Source of the DNA: CAZKTO01 sp964555685
GTDB taxonomy: Bacteria; Chloroflexota; Dehalococcoidia; SHYB01
NCBI GenBank assembly: GCA_964555685.1
Contig: CAZKTO010000007.1
Span: 1-64,000, forward strand
DNA length: 64,000 nt
Direction: 5' to 3'
The notes under the pieces were generated by a model that was given only the letters and a program-made list of their open reading frames with translations, was not told the DNA's origin and searched no databases. Positions 7,589 to 15,496 of the stretch are shown piece after piece. Numbering within the stretch: the stretch's first letter is position 1; every line of letters starts with the position of its first letter. Both the position numbers and the translations under genes were made by a program.

Positions 7589-9889
7589 CTACGCCTTTCC
7601 TGCCTTCCGCAGCGCCCAGAACACGCTCTCCGGCTTGAAGGGCAGCTCCTTGATGCGGACGCCAGTGGCGTTGGCGATGGCGTTGGCGATGGCCGCGATG
7701 GGCGGGATGATGGGCACCTCGCCGCAGCCGCGCACGCCGAAGGGTCCGTCCTCGGCCCGGCACTCGACGATCTCCGTGCCGATCATGGGCAGGTCCAGCG
7801 CCGTGGGCATCCGGTAGTCCAGCAGGCTGCGGTTCTGGATCACACCGTCCTCGTAGACGTACTCCTCGAAGAGCGCCCAGCCGATCCCCTGGGCGGCGCC
7901 GCCCTGCATCTGCCCCTCGACCTGCACCGGGTTCACCGCCAGGCCGCAGTCCTGGAAGACCGTGTAGGCGAGCAGCGTCACCTTCCCCGTCTCCGGGTCC
8001 ACCTCCACGTCCGCCACGTGGGCGCCGAAGGTCGGCGCCGGCTTCAGCCGCCGCGACGAGCCGACGCCCACGATGGGCCCCTTCCCCCGGCGCAGGCTCA
8101 GCCGCGCCACGTCGTCCCATGCGAGATCACCCCGGCCTGCCGGGGTACCCGGCCCCGGCGAGTCGGGGCGGAACGTCCCGCCCTCGAAGGTCACCTTCTC
8201 CGCGTCCGTCTTCTGCTGCCACGCCACCAGCTCCCGCATCTGGTGGATGGCGTCCTGGCAGGCCTTGTGCACGGCATCGCCCATGCTGTACGTGATGCGG
8301 CTGCCGCCGCTCGTGTCCGTGAAGCCTGTCGCCTCTGTGTCCCCCACCGTGATCTGCACCCGGCCCGGCGGGAGCCCAAACTCCTCGGCGGCGATCTGGC
8401 TCAGGCTCGTGCGCGTGCCCGTCAGGTCCACCGAGCCCACCATCACCGAGACGGAGCCGTCCCCCTCCACGGTGACGTGGGCGTTGGAGGTCCCGGTGCC
8501 GCCCATCCACATGCCGCACGCCATGCCCCGCCCGCGCATGGCGCTCCCGGAGGCGGGGCCCTGGAGCTTCTCGGTCCAGGCCGGGTGCGTCCTCACCCGC
8601 TCCAGCACCTCCCGGAAGCCCACCTTGAAGTGGGGCCGGTCGCTGGTCATGAGATCGCCCTGCTGGGCGACGTTCTTGAGCCGCATCTCCAGCGGGTCCA
8701 GGCCGGTCCGGGCCGCCATCTGCTCCATCTGCTGCTCCATGGCGAAGCAGGCCTGGGGCGCGCCCGGGCCGCGGTAGGCCTGGACCCGCGCCTTGTTCGT
8801 CACCACGTCCCACCCGTTGACGCGGACGTTCGGGCACTTGTAGGTCGAAAGGCCGGCCAGCGCCGCGCCCGCTACCGGCGATCCCGGAAAGGCGCCCGCG
8901 TCCATCCACAGGTCGGCCTGGATGGCCGTCAGCGTCCCGTCCCTCATGCAGCCCGTCTTGATCTTCACGATGGAGTCGGACGTGGGGCCCGTGATGCGCA
9001 GCACCTCGTCGCGCGTCAGCGTCATCTTCACCGGGTGCCCCGACTTCTTGGAGAGGAGCACGCACAGCGCCTCCAGGGTAGGGTAGACCTTGCCGCCGAA
9101 GCCGCCTCCGATCTCCAGGGGCACCACCCGCAGCTTGCTGTGGGGTATCCCGAGGATCGACGAGAGGTCCGACTTGGCCCAGTGGACCCCCTGGATGGAG
9201 GTCCAGACCGTCACGTGTCCCGACGGATCGGCCCACGCCGTCGAGGCCTGCGGCTCGATGTAGCCCTGGTGGACGCGCCCCGTCCGGTACTCGTTCTCGA
9301 TGACCACGTCGGACGTCTCGAAGGCCTTGTGGACGTCGCCGCGGCCCAGCTCCACGTGGTGGCCGATGTTGCTGGGGCCCTTGGGCTGGTCGCCGAGGGT
9401 GTGGGTGCGCAGCTGCTCGTGGAGCAGCGGCGCCCCCGGCGCGATCGCCTGCTCGATGGTGGTCACCGGAGGCAGCACCTCGTACTCGACCTCGATGAGG
9501 CTCGCGGCGTGGTCGGCGATGTGGGCGTCGGTGGCAGCCACAGCGGCCACGGGGTGCCCCTCGAAGAGGGCCTTCTCCCTGGCCATCCAGAGCCTTCGCA
9601 GGTTCTCCGCGCCGATGGAGTACTCGGCGTTGCCGGAGATGTGGGCCGCCTCCCCGGTCTCCGGGAAGTCGGCGGCGGTGATGACCGCTTTCACGCCGGG
9701 CACTCGCATCGCCTTGGAGGTGTCGATGCGCTTGATGCGGGCGTGGGGGTGCGGGCTGTGCAGGAGGCGCCCAATGAGCATGCCGGGCAGGTGGAGGTCG
9801 GCGCCGAAGGTAGCGCGGCCCGTCACCCGGTCGAGCCCGTCCACCCGCGGCAGAGCGTGGCCGATGACAGCGTACTCGCCGGTCTTCAT
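7589..9889 (-). CDS. Xanthine dehydrogenase-family molybdopterin-binding subunit
   Basis: The 766-residue large subunit of a molybdenum hydroxylase. GRATFGADLHLPG marks the N-terminal aldehyde oxidase/xanthine dehydrogenase domain, GGGFGGKVYP a cofactor-binding loop, and RGCGEVPIIPP the C-terminal block with the catalytic Glu. AYRGPGAPQ replaces the AYxCSFR loop of form I CO dehydrogenase, so this is not a CoxL CO oxidiser. More likely it hydroxylates an aromatic, heterocyclic or aldehyde-like substrate. The start overlaps the small-subunit stop by 4 bp. A proline/glycine insert at 8128-8170 is encoded by two palindromes. Confidence 0.94.
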   Translation of the reverse strand: MKTGEYAVIGHALPRVDGLDRVTGRATFGADLHLPGMLIGRLLHSPHPHARIKRIDTSKAMRVPGVKAVITAADFPETGEAAHISGNAEYSIGAENLRRLWMAREKALFEGHPVAAVAATDAHIADHAASLIEVEYEVLPPVTTIEQAIAPGAPLLHEQLRTHTLGDQPKGPSNIGHHVELGRGDVHKAFETSDVVIENEYRTGRVHQGYIEPQASTAWADPSGHVTVWTSIQGVHWAKSDLSSILGIPHSKLRVVPLEIGGGFGGKVYPTLEALCVLLSKKSGHPVKMTLTRDEVLRITGPTSDSIVKIKTGCMRDGTLTAIQADLWMDAGAFPGSPVAGAALAGLSTYKCPNVRVNGWDVVTNKARVQAYRGPGAPQACFAMEQQMEQMAARTGLDPLEMRLKNVAQQGDLMTSDRPHFKVGFREVLERVRTHPAWTEKLQGPASGSAMRGRGMACGMWMGGTGTSNAHVTVEGDGSVSVMVGSVDLTGTRTSLSQIAAEEFGLPPGRVQITVGDTEATGFTDTSGGSRITYSMGDAVHKACQDAIHQMRELVAWQQKTDAEKVTFEGGTFRPDSPGPGTPAGRGDLAWDDVARLSLRRGKGPIVGVGSSRRLKPAPTFGAHVADVEVDPETGKVTLLAYTVFQDCGLAVNPVQVEGQMQGGAAQGIGWALFEEYVYEDGVIQNRSLLDYRMPTALDLPMIGTEIVECRAEDGPFGVRGCGEVPIIPPIAAIANAIANATGVRIKELPFKPESVFWALRKAGKA
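8130..8168. repeat. Two palindromes inside the Mo-subunit gene
   Basis: CCCCGGCCTGCCGGGG at 8130-8145 and CCCCGGCGAGTCGGGG at 8153-8168 encode the low-complexity stretch RPDSPGPGTPAGRG between GGTF and DLAWDDVARL. The frame is maintained across both. Confidence 0.75.
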
Positions 9890-10359
9890 CGCGGCTCCCC
9901 CTCGACGAGCGTCATGACGGATCGCACGATCTTATCGTACCCGGTGCAGCGGCACAGGTTGCCGGCCAGGTTCAGGCGCACCTCGTGCTCCGTGGGGCGC
10001 GGGTTCCGGGCCAGCAGCGCCTTGGTGGCGATGATGAAGCCGGGGGTGCAGAAGCCGCACTGGAGCCCGCCGTTCTCCAGGAACGCCTTCTGCACCGGGT
10101 CCAGCGCGCCCGCTGGCGCCAGCCCCTCGATGGTGGTCACCTGGCGCCCCTCCATCTCCACGGCGAAGACCAGGCACGAGCAGACCACCTCGCCATCCAG
10201 GAGCACGCTGCACGCGCCGCAGTTGCCATCGCCGCAGCCCTCCTTGGCGCCCGTGAGCATGAGCTGGTCGCGCAGGGCCTCGAGGAGCGTCGTGCGCGGG
10301 TCGGCCAGCAGCTCCTGGGGCTCGCCGTTGACGGTGCATCGAAGAGGGCGCTTGGCCAT
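9886..10359 (-). CDS. (2Fe-2S)-binding subunit of molybdenum hydroxylase
   Basis: The 157-residue small iron-sulfur subunit. The plant-ferredoxin cluster CGDGNCGAC plus a later Cys in VVCSCL, and the second cluster CGFCTPG with CRCTG, are all present. It passes electrons from the Mo site to the FAD subunit. The ATG at 10359 starts MAKRPLRCTVNG; an upstream in-frame extension has no family similarity. The stop overlaps the large-subunit ATG by 4 bp, indicating coupling. An intergenic repeat lies between it and the FAD subunit gene. Confidence 0.95.
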   Translation of the reverse strand: MAKRPLRCTVNGEPQELLADPRTTLLEALRDQLMLTGAKEGCGDGNCGACSVLLDGEVVCSCLVFAVEMEGRQVTTIEGLAPAGALDPVQKAFLENGGLQCGFCTPGFIIATKALLARNPRPTEHEVRLNLAGNLCRCTGYDKIVRSVMTLVEGEPR

Positions 10360-10424
10360 TCGCAACCTCGTTATGCCCTGGCGGTTGGACTGGTGCGGTC
10401 GGTATGGAGGGTCACACCCCACCC

Positions 10425-10559
10425 GTCATTGCGAGGAGTCCCGATCTCATCGGGACGACCCTTCGCTTCGCTCAGGGCAGGCTCCGCAATCTCCTGTCGG
10501 CGCGAGGCGTGTGTTCATGGGGGATTGCTTCACCCTTCCCTGGAAGGGCTCGCAATGAC
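10425..10559. repeat. MITE-like hairpin element with 11-bp terminal inverted repeats
   Basis: GTCATTGCGAG at 10425-10435 is exactly complementary to 10549-10559. Inside, GTCCCGAT pairs with ATCGGGAC (10438-10456), and CGCAATCTCC has an imperfect partner. It fills most of the gap between the FAD and Fe-S subunit genes and has no open frame of interest. Related elements lie at 5.9, 6.1, 33.8 and 37.6 kb. Confidence 0.8.
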
Positions 10560-10591
10560 GCATCAATTGCCGGTTGAGCATGAACAGGCCC

Positions 10592-11488
10592 TTATCGTGG
10601 CGCGCCCGTTGGTGGAACATCGACGCCCAGGTCGCGGGCGCAGGCGGCCAGGGTCCTTCGTGTCAGCACCTTGATCAGCTCCAGGCGGTAGGCGGCGCTG
10701 GCCCGCTGGTCGGTGATGGGCCGCGCGGATGCGACGGCCCGCTCGGCCGCCGCGCGGATCGTCTCCGCCGTGACGGGCTGTCCGGCCAGCGCCGCCTCGG
10801 CCTCGGCGGCCCGGACGGGCGTCGGCGCCACGGCGGCCAGCGCGATGCGCGCCGCCACGCACCGGCCGCTCTTCGGGTCGACCTGCACGAAGCTCCCGAC
10901 CCCGGCGAAGGCGATGTCCATCTCGGCCCGGGGCGTGAAGCGCTCGTAGTGACAGGCCGAGTGGGGCGCCGGCGGCGGAAGCACCACCTCCACCAGGATC
11001 TCGTCGGGAGCCAGGACCGTCTTCCCGGGCCCGGCGAACATCGCCTCCACGGGCGTCTCGCGCATGCCCCGAGGCCCGCCGATGCGAGCCCGCCCGCCCA
11101 GGCAGATGACGATGGGGACCGTGTCGGCCGAGGGGGCCGCGTTGCACAGGTTCCCGCCCAGGGCGGCCCGGTTCTGGATCTGCACCGATCCGATGAGCCG
11201 GCAGGTCTCCGCCAGCGCCGGGTATCGCTCCGCCACCGCCGGGTGCCGGGCGATGGCCGCGCAGCTCACGGCCGACCCGATGCGCAGGCCGTCCTTTTCA
11301 TAGCTCAGGACGCTGCACTCGGGGATGCGCTTGGTGTCCAGGACGACGTCCGGAAGGCAACGCCCCGCCTTCATCTGGGCGATGAGGTCCGTCCCGCCGG
11401 CCAGCGGGCGCACCTCGCCCGCGGACCGCTGGAGGACCTGGAATGCCTCCCGCAGGGACGTGGGCGCGGCGTAGTCGAACGCTTTCAC
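10592..11488 (-). CDS. FAD-binding subunit of molybdenum hydroxylase
   Basis: A 298-residue CoxM/XdhB-type flavoprotein subunit. RPLAGGTDLIAQMK and ALGGNLCNAAPSADT are the two FAD-binding signatures, followed by the CO dehydrogenase flavoprotein C-terminal domain. GTG 11488 (VKAFDYAAPTSL) is preferred because family similarity starts there; an upstream extension to 11614 would run through a palindrome. It is the first gene of the (-) hydroxylase operon and divergent from the TetR gene, whose operator at 11674 may also control it. Confidence 0.92.
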   Translation of the reverse strand: MKAFDYAAPTSLREAFQVLQRSAGEVRPLAGGTDLIAQMKAGRCLPDVVLDTKRIPECSVLSYEKDGLRIGSAVSCAAIARHPAVAERYPALAETCRLIGSVQIQNRAALGGNLCNAAPSADTVPIVICLGGRARIGGPRGMRETPVEAMFAGPGKTVLAPDEILVEVVLPPPAPHSACHYERFTPRAEMDIAFAGVGSFVQVDPKSGRCVAARIALAAVAPTPVRAAEAEAALAGQPVTAETIRAAAERAVASARPITDQRASAAYRLELIKVLTRRTLAACARDLGVDVPPTGAPR

Positions 11489-11513
11489 AGAGCGGCCTTG
11501 GACGGGGACGGCG

Positions 11514-11533
11514 CGCCCCGACGTGTCGGGGCG
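11514..11533. repeat. CGCCCCGACGTGTCGGGGCG palindrome
   Basis: Perfect 9-base arms around GT, between the start of the FAD subunit gene and the TetR promoter. It is an intergenic member of the CCCCGRC-NN-GYCGGGG family. Confidence 0.8.
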
Positions 11534-11625
11534 GCGCCGGACGCTGATGCGACTGTACGTCGTCCTCCTCGGCGAGTCAAGGATACGCCGCTGGGGCGGG
11601 CCGCCCCCAGTCATCGAGGCCCCTC

Positions 11626-11654
11626 TTGACGCGCACTCGCAGCGGTGTTACGTT
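11626..11654 (+). promoter_or_regulatory. Probable sigma-70 promoter of the TetR gene
   Basis: TTGACG (11626-11631), a 17-base spacer and TACGTT (11649-11654). The expected transcript start, about 11661, is 30 bases before the ATG and just upstream of the operator palindrome. Confidence 0.55.
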
Positions 11655-11673
11655 ACCCCGGCCTCGAATGAGA

Positions 11674-11693
11674 CATACATACACGAATGTATG
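11674..11693. promoter_or_regulatory. Putative TetR operator CATACAT-N6-ATGTATG
   Basis: A perfect 7-6-7 inverted repeat with centre ACACGA. It overlaps the TetR start codon, consistent with autorepression. The core ACATACACG recurs on the (-) strand at 24843-24858 between another divergent gene pair. Confidence 0.6.
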
Positions 11694-12389
11694 AACGTGA
11701 GTCAAGCGCGAAATCCCCAGGGCCTGGCGCGGCTGAACGCCCAGCGGCAGAGAGTCCTTCGCGGCGCGGCCAAGGTCTTCTCCCGCCTCGGCTTCCACGC
11801 CGCCACCATGGACGATATCGCCGTGGAGGTCCGGGCGACCCGCGGCCTCGTCTACTACCACTTCCGCTCCAAGGCCGAGATCTTCTACGAGCTGCACATG
11901 GCCGCCCTGGGCGAGTTGATCGACCGGTTCCATCGGCGCGTAGACCCGGTCCGGGGCCCGGTGGACCGCCTGCGGCAGGCGGTCCAGGCCCACGCCGAGT
12001 TCTCGTGCAAGCGCCTGACCCTCGCCGGCGTCACCAGCCGGATGATGGAGGTCCAGCGCGCTCGCGACTTCCCCCGCCGCTACCGCGAGGCCATCATCGC
12101 CCGCCGCGACGAGTACGAGCGCCTCTTCCAGGCCATCCTGGAGGACGGCGTGCGCCAGGGCCTCTTCCGCGATACCGATGTCCCCGTGGCCGTGAAGACG
12201 ATGCTGGGCGCCCTCAACTGGCTCTGCTTCTGGTACCGCCCCCGAGGACGGCTCTCCGCATCGGAGCTCACGCAGCTCATCTCGGATAACATAGTCCACG
12301 GCCTGGTCGTGACCACAAAGGAAACGGCCACCGGCCCATCGTCGGTCAAGAGGATGGCCCTGCCCCACGACGAGTCGGGGCGCCCGTAG
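11691..12389 (+). CDS. TetR/AcrR family transcriptional regulator
   Basis: A 232-residue repressor-type regulator. The N-terminal helix-turn-helix is clear (VFSRLGFHAATMDDIAVEVR, then GLVYYHFRSKAEIFYEL), followed by a ligand-binding helical domain. ATG 11691 fits the family start; an upstream in-frame extension would cross the promoter. The last residues (LPHDESGRP) come from a degenerate copy of the palindrome family at 12365-12382. It is divergent from the Mo hydroxylase operon and probably controls it and itself. The ligand is unknown; an acyl-CoA is a reasonable guess from context only. Confidence 0.9.
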   Translation: MNVSQARNPQGLARLNAQRQRVLRGAAKVFSRLGFHAATMDDIAVEVRATRGLVYYHFRSKAEIFYELHMAALGELIDRFHRRVDPVRGPVDRLRQAVQAHAEFSCKRLTLAGVTSRMMEVQRARDFPRRYREAIIARRDEYERLFQAILEDGVRQGLFRDTDVPVAVKTMLGALNWLCFWYRPRGRLSASELTQLISDNIVHGLVVTTKETATGPSSVKRMALPHDESGRP

Positions 12390-12421
12390 GCGCGCCAGCT
12401 CTGCGCGGAGGAGGAGGAGCG

Positions 12422-14221
12422 ATGATGTCCAGGTTCAGCCGGTTCCTGTCTCGTATGGGAGTGGCGGTAGTCGCCCTCGTCGTGGTGGCCCTGGTCGTGG
12501 CCTCCTGCGGCGGTGGCGAAGAGGAGCCCACGGCCGTCCCGCCCACGGCCACGCGGCCGCCCGCACCCGCGGCGACCCAGCCTCCGGCGACCCCGGTCGC
12601 CGCCACGCCTACCCCCAGGCCCACCCTGCCGCCGCCGCCCACGGCTACCCCCGCGCCTTCCCCCACCCCGGTCATCCAGGTCAAGCGCGGCGGCATCCTG
12701 AATCTGCGCCTGAACAACGATCCCGGCGCCCTCGTGCTCGACTCCTATGACTCAGCGGGCGGCTCCAGCATCGCCTGGATGATGCCGCTCATGAGCAGCT
12801 TCGTCGTCGAGAACCCGTACAAGCCCGGCGAGGTCACCGGCGACATCGCAACGACGTGGACCGTGACCCAGGACGGCAAGCTCTACACCTTCAAGATGCG
12901 CCAGGACGCCCGGTTCACGGACAACAGGCTCATCACGGCCGATGACGTGGTCTGGAACTTCACCCAGGGATGGAAGCCGCCCGCCGCCAACATCGGCAAC
13001 ACGCGGTCCGTCTGGCGGTTCGTGACGGAGATCAAGGCGGTGGACCCGGCCACGGTCCAGATCACCCTGTCCCAGCCCAGCGCCTCCTTCCTCAACTCAC
13101 TAGGCCAGTCATCGGTGCTCGTCTACCCGCGCCACGACCTGGGCTACAGCCGCGACTTTAGCCAGTACAAGAAGGGGCCCATCGGCAGCGGCGCTTATTA
13201 CCGCTCCGACTACAAGCCCGCCCAGTCCTGGCACATCCGGCGGAACCCCGCCTACTACGGCCGGGACGCGGCGGGCAACCAGCTCCCGTACCTGGACGGG
13301 ATCGACTACGCCATCCTCCCGGACTTCACGGCGGCCCAGGCTGCCATCCGCGTCGGCAAGATCGATCTGGTTACTATCTTCGATGCCTCGGCTGTCGGCG
13401 CCGCCAACCGGGACGCCGTGGCCCGCGAGCGGAACCTCCAGGTCTTCACCGGCCCCGGCACCCGCTTCGACCTCCTGTTCCGCAACAAGCCGCCGTGGAA
13501 TAACAAGCGTATCCGCCAGGCCATCAGCACGGGCATCGACCGGAAGCTGCTGCTGGACGCGGTGGAGAGCTCCAGAGGCACGATCCTGGCTTCGCCCATG
13601 GTCCCGCCGAGCCAGGGCGGCATCTGGGGCCTGCCCGAGTCCGAGATGTCCCGCCTGCCTGGCTTCCGCCAGCCCCATGACGCCGACTTCCAGGAGGCCA
13701 TCCGTATCCTCCGGGCCGAGGGCGTTAGGGAAGGCACTCCACTCGATTACCTCGTCTTCGTCTTCTTCGCCCGCGGCGGCGAGACGGACGCGGTGGTGAC
13801 GGAACTGAAGCGGCTCGGATTCAACGTCAAAGTCACCATCAGCCAGACGGGCCCGGAGATCATCGAGAAGCTCAGTAAGGGCGACTACGACATCAACCGA
13901 CAGGCGGCCGCCGTGAGCTTTGACGACCCGACCCTGTCCATCACGCCTTTCTTGGCGACGGGCCAGAACCGCAACTTCGGCAACTGGTCCTTCCCGAAGC
14001 TCGACCAGCTCCTCGAGGAGCAGGACCGCACGCTGGACTTCAACAAACGCCGTGAGATCATCGCCGATCTCCAGCGGGTGATCCTGGACGAGTTGCCCCT
14101 AATTCCTGTCATCTATGGCGAGAGCTGGTTCGGCTGGCCGTCCTACGTGAAGAACCATCCCAAGTGGGTCTTCGCCTTCGGCACCCAGTGGCGGTACGAC
14201 CAGGTCTGGTTAGACCGATAG
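12422..14221 (+). CDS. ABC transporter substrate-binding lipoprotein, family 5
   Basis: A 599-residue extracytoplasmic peptide/small-molecule binding protein. A hydrophobic signal ends at VVASC, with the lipobox Cys at residue 29. A Pro/Thr/Ala linker runs to about residue 86, then the SBP_bac_5 fold begins (KRGGILNLRLNNDPG, DNRLITADDVVWNF). GAGGAGGAGGAGCG precedes the ATG. No permease or ATPase gene adjoins it, so it may serve a transporter encoded elsewhere, such as the Opp system at 30-40 kb. A hairpin terminator follows. Its closest-looking paralogs in the window are at 52.6 and 59.8 kb. Confidence 0.93.
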   Translation: MMSRFSRFLSRMGVAVVALVVVALVVASCGGGEEEPTAVPPTATRPPAPAATQPPATPVAATPTPRPTLPPPPTATPAPSPTPVIQVKRGGILNLRLNNDPGALVLDSYDSAGGSSIAWMMPLMSSFVVENPYKPGEVTGDIATTWTVTQDGKLYTFKMRQDARFTDNRLITADDVVWNFTQGWKPPAANIGNTRSVWRFVTEIKAVDPATVQITLSQPSASFLNSLGQSSVLVYPRHDLGYSRDFSQYKKGPIGSGAYYRSDYKPAQSWHIRRNPAYYGRDAAGNQLPYLDGIDYAILPDFTAAQAAIRVGKIDLVTIFDASAVGAANRDAVARERNLQVFTGPGTRFDLLFRNKPPWNNKRIRQAISTGIDRKLLLDAVESSRGTILASPMVPPSQGGIWGLPESEMSRLPGFRQPHDADFQEAIRILRAEGVREGTPLDYLVFVFFARGGETDAVVTELKRLGFNVKVTISQTGPEIIEKLSKGDYDINRQAAAVSFDDPTLSITPFLATGQNRNFGNWSFPKLDQLLEEQDRTLDFNKRREIIADLQRVILDELPLIPVIYGESWFGWPSYVKNHPKWVFAFGTQWRYDQVWLDR

Positions 14222-14260
14222 GGCAGGTCTGGCTCGACCGCTAGGCCCGCGTACGCAAAC

Positions 14261-14298
14261 AAACAAGAGGGGCGGCCCCGGGGCCGCCCCTCTTGTTT
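14261..14298. terminator. Perfect 38-bp palindromic terminator
   Basis: Arms 14261-14279 and 14280-14298 are fully complementary, with A-rich and T-rich ends (AAACAAGAGG...CCTCTTGTTT). It sits about 40 bp after the solute-binding gene and before the convergent amidohydrolase, so it probably terminates both. Confidence 0.8.
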
Positions 14299-14351
14299 CG
14301 TGCGCTCCCATCGGAACGCGGGAAGAGGGTAGATGGAGTGAGGTCCCCCGC

Positions 14352-15485
14352 CTATCTCGGCGACACCCTGTACAGCGCCGCCGTATTGTCCCACAGAATC
14401 TTCCGCTTGCTCCTGCCGGAGAGGGGCAGCTTGAGGAACGTCTCGATGGCGTGCGGGTAGCGCGCGTCGCTGTGCGGGTAGTCGGTCGAGGTCACCAGAC
14501 GGTCGTCGCCCAGGTGCTCGATGACGGAGCCGACGGTCTTCTCGTCGCACTCGACGGATACCCAGCACTGGCGCTTGAAATACTCGCTAGGCTCTCTCGT
14601 GATCTCGGGGCACTCGCCCACGGGCCCGCGCCAGGCGTAGCGCCCGTCCATCCGCTCGGCCAGGAACGGCGCCCACCCGCAGTTCGCCTCAAGGAATGCC
14701 ATGCGCAGCCGCGGGAAACGCTCCAGCACCCCGCCCATGACCACGCTCACGCACGCCATCATCTGCTCCATGGGATGGGCGACGGTGTGCAGCATGGCGA
14801 AGGTCCGGAACCGGTCGATGCCCACCTCCGGCAGCGCCGTGCCGATGGCCTCGTGGAAGCAGACGGGGATATCCAGCTCCTGGCAGGCGGCCCAGAAGGG
14901 GTCGTAGGCGCGGTCGTGCCAGGGGCGGCCGTTGTAGATGTTGGGCCGCAGGAAGGCCGCCTTGAAGCCCAGGTCCCGGATGGCGCGCCGGACCTCCGTC
15001 ACCGCCTCGCCGACGTCGTGGATGGGCAGCATCGCCGCGCCGAAGAGGGCCCGGTGCTGCGCCGCCCGGATGAAGTCGCGGAGCCAGTTGTTGTAGGCAC
15101 GGCTGATGGCGGCGGAGAGCTTCGGGTCCATGCCGTCGATTGCGTTGGCCCAGAGCGCCCGGCTGGGGAAGAGCACCGAGGCGTCGATCCCCTCCTTCCC
15201 CATCGCCCGGAGCTGGGAGGGGACATCGAACCCGGCGTCGATCTCCTCCCCGTAGCGGCGGGCCAGCGCCTGCTGGTCCTTCTGGGCGATGGCCGGGTCC
15301 GTGGGCCACAGGCGGGGGAAGGTCTCCCCCAGGACCCGGACCCGCAGGTCCCACGGCGACTCCGCAAGACCCACCGGCGCCCGGTCCGCGTACGCCCGGT
15401 CGATGGAGCGCTGCCACAGGTCCGCCGGCTCAAGGATATGCAGGTCGCTGTCGAAGACGCGGTAGCCGCCCTTGGCCATCATCAT
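14352..15485 (-). CDS. Amidohydrolase family 2 (ACMSD-like) metal-dependent hydrolase
   Basis: A 377-residue TIM-barrel hydrolase or decarboxylase of the Amidohydro_2 family. DSDLHILEPADLW near the N-terminus has the DxDxH version of the metal motif, VCFHEAIG supplies a metal His, LEANCGWAPF and STDYPHSDARYPH the C-terminal metal/catalytic region. The ATG at 15485 is the first of three consecutive Met codons and follows CAGGAG. It lies 11 bp after the AMP-ligase gene in a (-) operon and may act on the CoA-linked or free acid product. Three paralogs lie at 27.7, 49.8 and 54.5 kb. Confidence 0.92.
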   Translation of the reverse strand: MMMAKGGYRVFDSDLHILEPADLWQRSIDRAYADRAPVGLAESPWDLRVRVLGETFPRLWPTDPAIAQKDQQALARRYGEEIDAGFDVPSQLRAMGKEGIDASVLFPSRALWANAIDGMDPKLSAAISRAYNNWLRDFIRAAQHRALFGAAMLPIHDVGEAVTEVRRAIRDLGFKAAFLRPNIYNGRPWHDRAYDPFWAACQELDIPVCFHEAIGTALPEVGIDRFRTFAMLHTVAHPMEQMMACVSVVMGGVLERFPRLRMAFLEANCGWAPFLAERMDGRYAWRGPVGECPEITREPSEYFKRQCWVSVECDEKTVGSVIEHLGDDRLVTSTDYPHSDARYPHAIETFLKLPLSGRSKRKILWDNTAALYRVSPR

Positions 15486-15496
15486 GCTCCTGTCGC

